A DNA stretch of 64,000 nt from Pseudomonas pharyngis (GTDB lineage: Bacteria > Pseudomonadota > Gammaproteobacteria > Pseudomonadales > Pseudomonadaceae). Below the pieces are notes generated by a model. The model did no database searches and was not told where the DNA came from. It saw nothing but the letters and a program-made list of their open reading frames with translations. A program made the translations under genes and the position numbers. Positions 56,890 through 64,000 of the stretch are shown here, in pieces (position 1 is the stretch's first letter; each line of letters starts with the position of its first letter). Where the stretch lies: the NCBI RefSeq assembly GCF_021602345.1, contig NZ_BQID01000008.1:1-64000 (forward strand). Direction: 5' to 3'.

Positions 56890-57297
56890 ATGCCCTATCG
56901 TCCCAACCCGCGTCGTCCGTTGCCTGTTCAGCTTAGCGCGCTGCAATTGACTGGCAGCATTGCCTTGGGTCTGTGGCTGGGCTTCCTGGCCATTGCACTG
57001 ACTTGCTGGCTCGCCTCGCTGCTGTTCAGCCATCAATTGCAGCCGGTGGCGGAGGCGGTGCAACAACTGAGCAAACCTCCAGCGGCGGCCCAGCCGCAGC
57101 CAGAACCTGAGCCACAAAACCGCCTGTTCGAGCAGTACGAAGAAAACCTGCGCAAGAACGAGCAACAGGCACGCCTGGACCAGGCCCGTGGCAGCACACG
57201 TAATCTGTCGAACCCCAAATGCCAGTTCTGGCTGCAACAGGATCAGACGGCCCCCAGCGAAAAGAGCCGCGCCAATGTCATGCAATTCTGCGATTGA
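56890..57297 (+). CDS. Uncharacterised single-pass membrane protein
   Basis: A 135-residue protein: a short Arg/Pro-rich cytoplasmic N-terminus, one membrane span near residues 20-45 (ALGLWLGFLAIALTCWLASLLF), a Pro/Gln/Glu-rich linker, and a polar C-terminus with two cysteines. I know no family. AGGAGG precedes the ATG. The next gene starts 3 bases after its stop. Confidence 0.75.
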   Translation: MPYRPNPRRPLPVQLSALQLTGSIALGLWLGFLAIALTCWLASLLFSHQLQPVAEAVQQLSKPPAAAQPQPEPEPQNRLFEQYEENLRKNEQQARLDQARGSTRNLSNPKCQFWLQQDQTAPSEKSRANVMQFCD

Positions 57298-57299
57298 TC

Positions 57300-57782
57300 A
57301 TGAATAAACAGACGGTTCACCAACTGATTCTCGACAAGCTGCGCGTCGACCTCGACATCGCCGAACGCGCGGCGCAAACCGCTTACGAAACCGCGACCCA
57401 CGAAGAGAACATCGCCGAAAACAAGTACGACACTCTGGGCCTCGAGGCGTCGTATCTGGCGGCGGGCCAGGCGAAACGGGTCGAGGAAATTCGTCAGTCA
57501 CTGGCGCTGTGCCAGAACCTGACGCTGCGCGCGTATGACGATCAACGCGGGATTGAAATCGGCGCCCTGCTCGGCCTGGAAGACGAAAAGGGTCGCGAGC
57601 AATGGCTGTTTCTGGCGCCGGATGCGGCGGGTCTGAAAGTCGATGTGGTGGGTCAGCCGATTACCGTCATCACCCCGCGCTCGCCGCTGGGCAAAAGCCT
57701 GCTGGGCAAGTTCGCGGGTGACGAGGTGGGGATTCTGGTAGCAGGCACCCGGCAACAGTTTGCTGTCACCGAGGTGCTGTAG
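57300..57782 (+). CDS. GreA/GreB-type C-terminal domain protein
   Basis: A 160-residue protein: residues ~5-75 are two antiparallel helices (coiled-coil-like) and residues ~80-155 (GALLGLEDEKGREQWLFLAPDAAGLKV through TPRSPLGKSLLGK) match the GreA/GreB FKBP-like domain. The acidic tip of real Gre factors is not evident, so it may bind RNA polymerase without stimulating cleavage. It forms a pair with the membrane protein before it. The function is inferred only. Confidence 0.7.
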   Translation: MNKQTVHQLILDKLRVDLDIAERAAQTAYETATHEENIAENKYDTLGLEASYLAAGQAKRVEEIRQSLALCQNLTLRAYDDQRGIEIGALLGLEDEKGREQWLFLAPDAAGLKVDVVGQPITVITPRSPLGKSLLGKFAGDEVGILVAGTRQQFAVTEVL

Positions 57783-57790
57783 ACAGGGGC

Positions 57791-58774
<984 letters not shown>

Positions 58775-58878
58775 TCAAAGCAGGTAGACGCCACGGGCAT
58801 CAGCGACGGTATATAACTATATTAATGGTTTGAAGAATAAATCTAGAACTTTTTTATCAAAGTGCCATTATTCCTGCT

Positions 58879-59382
58879 TCAGCGATCCTCTCGACGCCGA
58901 CGCTCCACCAGCGGCACCAGATAAACCGGCACCTTGGACAATTGCAGCAGCCGGGCCGCCGTTCGCCCCAAAGGTGTTTCCGCCCCGACCCCGTGGCTAT
59001 GACTTCCTACGATCAGCAAATCGACAGAGAGTTTCTGCACCTGATCGAGAATCACCTGTGACGGATCGCCCTGCAGCACCCGTACCGCGCGTATCCGCTG
59101 CAGGTCCTGCTCGCCCTCGTCCCCCAGTTCTTCGCGAAAACTGTCGAGCACCCGCTGCTCGATATTGGCAATGACCGTTTTCAGACCCTGACTGTGAAAT
59201 TCGTTCAATGCCTGTTCGTCGAGATAGCTCTGCAACACCGATTCGGCAAACAGCCCCATGGGCTCCACCGCGTGCACCACGTACAGATCGGCATTGAACG
59301 TTCGCGCCATCGCCAGGGCATGCTGCATCACTAACGGTGCGTACAGACCGAGGTCAGTGGCATACAGCATCGAACGAATCAT
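58879..59382 (-). CDS. Universal stress protein (UspA family)
   Basis: A 167-residue USP with MIRSMLYATDLGLYAP at the start and the ATP-binding tail VGSHSHGVGAETPLGRTAARLLQLSKVPVYLVP. Its role is unknown but probably stress-related. It is single and on the minus strand, upstream of cysB. Confidence 0.88.
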   Translation of the reverse strand: MIRSMLYATDLGLYAPLVMQHALAMARTFNADLYVVHAVEPMGLFAESVLQSYLDEQALNEFHSQGLKTVIANIEQRVLDSFREELGDEGEQDLQRIRAVRVLQGDPSQVILDQVQKLSVDLLIVGSHSHGVGAETPLGRTAARLLQLSKVPVYLVPLVERRRREDR

Positions 59383-59480
59383 ATGACCTCCTCGCGTGCC
59401 AACATGGCGGAGATTTGATTCAGCTTAGCAGTGCCTTGGCGAGTACGACGTGCGACGCAACGTCTTGAACCACGAGGGCT

Positions 59481-60386
59481 TTAGACCGCCGGTTCGTTGC
59501 TGATGCCGTGGGGCACGTGACCGGTCGCCACCACTTCCCGGGCCAGCTCGCAGTGGCCGGCCTGATCGTCGAAAAACACGTCGGCGGCGAAGGCTTCGAG
59601 GAACGCCGATTTGGTCAGACCGCCGAGGAACAGCGACTCGTCCAGACGAATGTCCCACTCGCGCAAGGTACGGATCACCCGCTCGTGGGCCGGAGCCGAG
59701 CGCGCGGTGACCAGTGCGGTGCGGATCGGGCACTCCTCATCGGAGAACTCGCGCTGCAACAGATTGAGCGCCGCGAGAAAGCCCTTGAACGGCCCGCCGC
59801 GCAACGGTTCGCGAGCGGATTCACGCTCCTTGGCCTGGAAGGCTTCGAGGCCACCGGATTGATAGACGCGCTCCGACTCGTCGGAAAACAGCACCGCATC
59901 ACCGTCGAAGGCGATGCGCAATTCGTCGCTGGCCGCACGACTGGCGCCGCCGGACAGAATGGTCGCCGCCGCGAAACCGGCATCCAGCGCGGCGCGTACG
60001 TCTTCGGCATGGGTGGAGAGAAACAGGTCGCAACCGAAAGCCTTCAGGTACGGATAAGGACTGCGCCCGCCAACGAACGCCGCACGGGAGATCGCCAGGC
60101 CGTAGTGACCAATGGAGTTGAAAACGCGCAGGCCGGTGTCGGCGCTGTTGCGCGACACCAGAATCACCTCGACCCGGGCGCGACCGAGGCGACTGTTGAG
60201 ATTGAGCAGTTTTTCCACCAGCGGAAAGGCATCACCCGGCGCGAGGATTTCGTCTTCGTGTTCGATCTGATATTGCCGATAGGCTTCGACGCCGCTCGAC
60301 AGGTAGACCTTGTGACTCTCACTGAGGTCGAACAGGGCACGGGACGAGATCGCCAGCACCAGTTTGTCATCGATGTTCTTGGCCAT
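59481..60386 (-). CDS. Cytosolic 5'-nucleotidase (NT5C1-like family)
   Basis: A 301-residue protein with AISSRALFDLSESHKVY, VILVSRNSADTGLRVFNSI and a DGDAVLFSDE haloacid-dehalogenase-like segment with Asp residues. It matches the 5-nucleotidase family found in eukaryotic NT5C1 and some bacteria. It would dephosphorylate nucleoside monophosphates. GGGGGAAAGGC precedes the ATG at 60386. It is the last gene in the thioredoxin/PanE-like/nucleotidase group. Confidence 0.82.
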   Translation of the reverse strand: MAKNIDDKLVLAISSRALFDLSESHKVYLSSGVEAYRQYQIEHEDEILAPGDAFPLVEKLLNLNSRLGRARVEVILVSRNSADTGLRVFNSIGHYGLAISRAAFVGGRSPYPYLKAFGCDLFLSTHAEDVRAALDAGFAAATILSGGASRAASDELRIAFDGDAVLFSDESERVYQSGGLEAFQAKERESAREPLRGGPFKGFLAALNLLQREFSDEECPIRTALVTARSAPAHERVIRTLREWDIRLDESLFLGGLTKSAFLEAFAADVFFDDQAGHCELAREVVATGHVPHGISNEPAV

Positions 60387-60409
60387 GCCTTTCCCCCAAT
60401 GCGACCGGT

Positions 60410-61363
60410 TTAAACGTTGCGCCGGTCGATAAAGCTCAATGTGCGATACAACGATTCGATACGCGGCAACTCGCAGCCTGCCGCTTTTGCCGCCGCCAAA
60501 GGACGAGCGTAGATCGCCTCGAGCTCCAGCGGTCGTTTGTGCAGGAAGTCGTGATACATGCTCGGCCAATAGTCGGGCATTTTCTCGGTCATCATGAACA
60601 GGTATTCAGCGTAACCGGGCGGCATGTCGTGGCCGCAGGCCTTGGCGCCCTGCACCACTTCAGCCATCAGTGCCTGAATCAACGCGCGGCTGTCTGTGTC
60701 GGCCATCAACGGCGTGGTGCCGGCGCCGAGCAATACCGAAAGCCCGTTATAGGGAATATTCCACACCAGTTTCTGCCAGCGCGCCTGATGCAGATTCGGC
60801 ATCTCCTGGGAATCGAGACCGGCGGCCCTAAACAGACCGGCGCCCTCCTCGACAATTGCCATGCGCGCCGCGTCATCCGCTGCCGGGCCGCTGTGATAGC
60901 CAACGTTCACCGCCCCCAGCGCCTGGTGGGTGACTTGGCCCGGCCCTTCGCGGTGGACGCAGATCAGGCACAAGCCGCCCAGCAAGTGCAGTGAATCGGG
61001 CAGCAACGCCCGCAAGCTGTCTTCGACGTCGAGGCCGTTTTGCAATACCAGCACTTTCGCGTCGGATTTCGCCGCCTGAATGATCGAAGGCGCCAACCCG
61101 GCATTGCTGGTGGTCTTGGCGCCGACCAGCAGCCAGTCGCAGGGCGGCATGTCTTCAGCCGACGAATAGGCCTGCACCGGGTTCAGCGTCAACGCACCAT
61201 GCACGGCACTGTCTACCTGCAAGCCGCGCTCGGCGACTGCGGAAAATTCACTGCGCAACAGAAAGTGCACATCGAACCCGGCCCGGGCCAGCATCACCCC
61301 ATAGAACCCGCCGATGGCGCCGGTGCCAATGATCCCCACCACCGGTTTGTTCACTGCTCCCAT
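60410..61363 (-). CDS. Ketopantoate-reductase-like protein (PanE/ApbA family)
   Basis: A 317-residue NADP-binding protein with VGIIGTGAIGGFYGVMLARAG at the N-terminus and a C-terminal helical domain with WNIPYNGLSVLLG. The family reduces 2-dehydropantoate; several paralogues exist in Pseudomonas, so the substrate is uncertain. ATG 61363 (GAGGAG eight bases upstream) overlaps the thioredoxin stop by one base. It is followed by the nucleotidase. Confidence 0.85.
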   Translation of the reverse strand: MGAVNKPVVGIIGTGAIGGFYGVMLARAGFDVHFLLRSEFSAVAERGLQVDSAVHGALTLNPVQAYSSAEDMPPCDWLLVGAKTTSNAGLAPSIIQAAKSDAKVLVLQNGLDVEDSLRALLPDSLHLLGGLCLICVHREGPGQVTHQALGAVNVGYHSGPAADDAARMAIVEEGAGLFRAAGLDSQEMPNLHQARWQKLVWNIPYNGLSVLLGAGTTPLMADTDSRALIQALMAEVVQGAKACGHDMPPGYAEYLFMMTEKMPDYWPSMYHDFLHKRPLELEAIYARPLAAAKAAGCELPRIESLYRTLSFIDRRNV

Positions 61364-61749
61364 CACGGCAACTCCTCTGCAATTCGACCCAGCGCCTGCG
61401 CCACGGCTGCGTTCAGCTCATCGGCATTCAGGCGCGTGTGTACCGCCCCAAAGAACTCGCCGTCGCGCACCACAAACAGCGCCGGCAAATGAAAGACCTG
61501 ATAACGCTCGACCAGTCCGCCATTGTCACCGGCATCGATCCAGCACACGCGATCGACAACCAGATCGAGCCCCGGCAACACTTCGCGGGCATAGCGGCAA
61601 CTGGCGCAGCCGACGCTGGTGAAAATCACCAGCGAAACGCCGCTCATCGCCAGCAGCCGTTGGTCGGCGTCGAAATCGGTCAGCTGCGATTCGACCACTA
61701 TACTGGGGGAAACAATGTCAAATGGCCGACACAGGGAGTCTGTGCTCAT
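61363..61749 (-). CDS. Thioredoxin-family protein
   Basis: A 128-residue thioredoxin-fold protein with TSVGCASCRYA (CxxC near 45-48) and FHLPALFVVRDGEFFGAV (cis-Pro). It is in an operon with the PanE-like and nucleotidase genes. The ATG at 61749 shares two bases with the start of the divergent PilZ-like gene, so its upstream region must lie inside that gene or the start is lower, for example 61647. Confidence 0.75.
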   Translation of the reverse strand: MSTDSLCRPFDIVSPSIVVESQLTDFDADQRLLAMSGVSLVIFTSVGCASCRYAREVLPGLDLVVDRVCWIDAGDNGGLVERYQVFHLPALFVVRDGEFFGAVHTRLNADELNAAVAQALGRIAEELP

Positions 61750-62191
61750 GGGACGGTTTATTCCTCATCCGGATGATGTGCCCGTTGAATTGACCTTGCT
61801 CACACCGGAGTGTATTTCGCGTCAACGGCTGCACACTATCAGCCTCGGCGGCATCGCTTGCAATTACCATCGTGCCTGGCGCCATGGCACCGCATTGCAG
61901 GTGCGCATGCCGACCCTCAACGCCGACATCTGTTATCCGGGCTACGTGGCCTGGTGCCTGCGACGCAAAAAAGGCTATCTGGTGGGCATCGCCTTCACCG
62001 ACGAACAGACCCTGTTCAGCGCGCGAATGGGTGAGCAGGTGTGTCAGATCGAACGCTATTGCCGACTCAACGACGCCCACGACGACCTCCAGGATATTCA
62101 GGCCCTGGCCCTGCAATGGGTCGAACAACACGCCGACGAGTTCTCCCACGACACCGTTCGCAAGGCTTTCGCGCAGCCCGTGCTGGACTGA
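61748..62191 (+). CDS. PilZ-like domain protein
   Basis: A 147-residue protein with RFIPHPDDVPVEL near the start, HTISLGGIACNYH near 37 and GYVAWCLRRKKGYLVGIAF near 75, in the order of PilZ c-di-GMP receptors. The RxxxR motif is not clear, so binding of c-di-GMP is uncertain. GGGAG stands 9 bases before the ATG. A TATACT -10-like box stands 45 bases before it. Confidence 0.65.
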   Translation: MGRFIPHPDDVPVELTLLTPECISRQRLHTISLGGIACNYHRAWRHGTALQVRMPTLNADICYPGYVAWCLRRKKGYLVGIAFTDEQTLFSARMGEQVCQIERYCRLNDAHDDLQDIQALALQWVEQHADEFSHDTVRKAFAQPVLD

Positions 62192-62321
62192 ACAGTGACT
62201 TGCCCATTGTCTAGCAGGCGCCTAACGCGATAAGGTTCGGCTCCCCGACGCGCTTAAATCTGCTGTGCTCCGCCGCGCGGGGATCGCTGGCGGCCGGCAC
62301 CCGTGACCTGACGAGTAAACG

Positions 62322-63398
62322 ATGGCTGATTTACCGATCAACGACCTGAACGTCGCTTCCAACGAGACCCTGATCACTCCCGATCAGCTCAAGCGTGATA
62401 TCCCTCTGAGCGACGCTGCCTTGCGCACTGTCACCAAGGGTCGCGAAGTCATCCGCAACATTCTCGATGGCATCGACCATCGTCTGTTCGTGGTGATCGG
62501 CCCCTGCTCGATCCACGACATCAAGGCTGCCCATGAATATGCCGATCGCCTGAAGGTGCTGGCGGCAGAAGTCTCGGACACCCTGTATCTGGTCATGCGC
62601 GTGTATTTCGAAAAGCCACGGACCACCGTCGGCTGGAAAGGCCTGATCAACGACCCGTACCTGGATGACTCGTTCAAGATCCAGGACGGTCTGCACATCG
62701 GTCGCCAGCTGCTGCTGGACCTGGCCGAGAAAGGCCTGCCGACCGCGACCGAAGCCCTCGACCCGATCTCCCCGCAGTATCTGCAGGACCTGATCAGCTG
62801 GTCGGCCATCGGCGCACGGACCACCGAATCCCAGACCCACCGCGAGATGGCTTCCGGCCTGTCCTCGGCGGTCGGTTTCAAGAACGGCACCGACGGCGGC
62901 CTGACCGTGGCGATCAACGCCTTGCAGTCGGTCTCCAGCCCGCACCGTTTCCTGGGCATCAACCAGGAGGGTGGCGTGTCGATCGTCACCACCAAGGGCA
63001 ACGCCTACGGCCACGTGGTGCTGCGCGGCGGCAACGGCAAGCCGAACTACGATTCGGTCAGCGTCGCCCTGTGCGAGCAGGCGCTGAACAAGGCGAAGAT
63101 CAAACCGAATATCATGGTCGACTGCAGCCACGCCAACTCCAACAAGGATCCGGCCCTGCAACCGCTGGTGATGGAGAACGTCGCCAACCAGATCCTCGAA
63201 GGCAATCAGTCGATCATCGGCCTGATGGTCGAGAGCCATCTGAACTGGGGCTGCCAGGCGATCCCGAAAGACCTCGCCGACCTGCAATATGGCGTGTCGA
63301 TCACCGACGCCTGCATCGACTGGTCCGCTACCGAAAACACCTTGCGCAGCATGCACGCCAAGCTCAAGGATGTGCTGCCGAAACGTCAGCGCAGCTGA
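62322..63398 (+). CDS. Class I 3-deoxy-7-phosphoheptulonate (DAHP) synthase
   Basis: A 358-residue class I DAHP synthase with VVIGPCSIHDIKAAHEYA, YFEKPRTTVGWKGLIND, GARTTESQTHREMASGLS, KNGTDG and MVDCSHANSNK. It catalyses the first step of aromatic amino acid synthesis. Which amino acid inhibits it cannot be read by eye. It is followed by a strong terminator. The ribosome site (ACGAG) is weak. Confidence 0.93.
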   Translation: MADLPINDLNVASNETLITPDQLKRDIPLSDAALRTVTKGREVIRNILDGIDHRLFVVIGPCSIHDIKAAHEYADRLKVLAAEVSDTLYLVMRVYFEKPRTTVGWKGLINDPYLDDSFKIQDGLHIGRQLLLDLAEKGLPTATEALDPISPQYLQDLISWSAIGARTTESQTHREMASGLSSAVGFKNGTDGGLTVAINALQSVSSPHRFLGINQEGGVSIVTTKGNAYGHVVLRGGNGKPNYDSVSVALCEQALNKAKIKPNIMVDCSHANSNKDPALQPLVMENVANQILEGNQSIIGLMVESHLNWGCQAIPKDLADLQYGVSITDACIDWSATENTLRSMHAKLKDVLPKRQRS

Positions 63399-63416
63399 CA
63401 GCCGTTTCGCAGGCAT

Positions 63417-63447
63417 AAAAAAACGCCGGGCATTGCCCGGCGTTTTT
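63417..63447. terminator. Bidirectional terminator after DAHP synthase
   Basis: AACGCCGGGC and GCCCGGCGTT form a 10-bp stem with a 4-base loop and A/U runs. Confidence 0.9.
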
Positions 63448-63466
63448 GTGTATGCGGTGAGGTCAG

Positions 63467-63748
63467 TCAGATCTTGGCGGTGCGCCGCTGATGACGCTCC
63501 ATGTAGCGCTCCACGTAGGAGCACGAAGGAATGACCGTGTAGCCCATTTCATCGGCGTATTGCAGCGCCCGCTCGGTCAGGGCTGCCGCAATGCCTCGGC
63601 CACGCAAAGCGTTGGGCACGAAGGTGCGGTAGATATCCAGGGTCTGTTTCCCCAGATCCATGTAGGTCAGGTAGGCACGATGACCGTCCACATTGGTCTC
63701 GAACTGATGACCAGCCTGGTCATGGTGGATGGACAACGCCTCGCTCAT
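63467..63748 (-). CDS. Small GNAT-family acetyltransferase-like protein (YjdJ type)
   Basis: A 93-residue short GNAT: HQFETNVDGHRAYLTYMDLGKQ, TFVPNALRGRGIAAALTERALQYA (acetyl-CoA loop RGRGIA) and VIPSCSYVERYMERH. This matches the YjdJ/YidJ small acetyltransferases. GAGGAG precedes the ATG at 63748. The remaining 252 bases to the window end hold no recognisable gene; an imperfect hairpin lies at about 63968-63994. Confidence 0.85.
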   Translation of the reverse strand: MSEALSIHHDQAGHQFETNVDGHRAYLTYMDLGKQTLDIYRTFVPNALRGRGIAAALTERALQYADEMGYTVIPSCSYVERYMERHQRRTAKI

Positions 63749-64000
63749 CACTACTCCTCGCGGGTCTCGAATTCTGACCCCTACCTTACCGATGTTTTCC
63801 CGGCGAAGGAACATCTACGCCACCCCGTGCCTGATGGGCATCGAGAAGAACTGCACCGATCTCGCGCAACCCGAGCACGTATCAAATAGTAGGCACCATT
63901 GGCGAAAATGCTCAAGGTACGCTCGTCATCGTGCGGATTGACGGGGCAGTTCCGGTGGACTCAGGGCCGGTTCGGGAGACGATCTTCCCGAGCCGAAAGG

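Noticed and set aside
63749-64000. Gene at the right window edge
   Set aside because: Short frames here lack ribosome sites and family motifs; only an imperfect hairpin near 63968-63994 is visible.

Overview
This window looks like ordinary chromosome of a fluorescent Pseudomonas (P. fluorescens group). The grounds are the uniformly high GC content and tight gene packing. There is a Pseudomonas REP doublet, an acyclic-terpene (atu) operon, and an efp/earP pair with Arg32 in EF-P. Gene order also matches what I remember of two P. aeruginosa PAO1 blocks: the moeA-moaB-mobA to dgt-rocS2 block, and the sagS-ospR-gpx to ohr-efp-earP block. All gene assignments come from reading motifs and neighbourhoods by eye; no database search was run. 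I saw no rRNA, tRNA, CRISPR array, prophage or insertion sequence.

Layout. 1-6960: acyclic terpene catabolism operon atuA(partial)-B-C-D-E-F, with a REP doublet before atuF. 7030-9842: DEDDh exonuclease, ppnP, MOSC protein and cheV. 10296-13696: Hpt-like protein, NarL-type kinase/regulator pair and lipid kinase. 14125-17109: small coiled-coil membrane protein, molybdenum cofactor genes moeA/moaB/mobA and a YgdI/YgdR lipoprotein. 17192-22615: RluA-type pseudouridine synthase, an uncharacterised gene behind a perfect LexA-type palindrome, a glutaredoxin-like protein, a KefB/C-type antiporter, an Amt transporter, and envelope-stress-type small proteins.

23464-33643 is a signalling block on the + strand: EAL phosphodiesterase with a YkuI-like C-terminus, dgt, a RocA2/RocS2-like (BvgA/BvgS-like) regulator and hybrid kinase, and a large Cache-HAMP-GAF-HD-GYP protein. 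33644-38926: msrC, an ATPase, a SagS-like hybrid kinase, ospR, gpx and msrB (redox repair). 39152-49877: alaA, htpX, tpm, a ring-opening dioxygenase, deaD, a crotonase, a spermidine-synthase-like protein, class II DAHP synthase, a YcaQ-type glycosylase and a DUF1127 protein. 49975-54925: two LysR regulators, a TauE exporter, ohrR, ohr and an exported esterase. 55005-63748: efp and earP, a membrane protein/GreA-like pair, cysB, uspA, a nucleotidase/ketopantoate-reductase-like/thioredoxin operon, a PilZ-like protein, class I DAHP synthase and a GNAT protein.

Recurring themes are c-di-GMP and surface-lifestyle signalling (EAL, HD-GYP, PilZ-like, SagS-like, RocS2-like) and organic-peroxide and methionine-sulfoxide repair (ospR/gpx, ohrR/ohr, msrB, msrC). 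I found no clearly new multi-gene system. The observations most worth checking are regulatory: the deaD start codon lies inside a perfect 9-bp inverted repeat, a SOS-type operator precedes an unknown gene, an array of TTAGCG half-sites precedes ohr, and paired NtrC-like boxes precede an orphan amt. A further candidate is the HD-GYP domain split by a long insertion.
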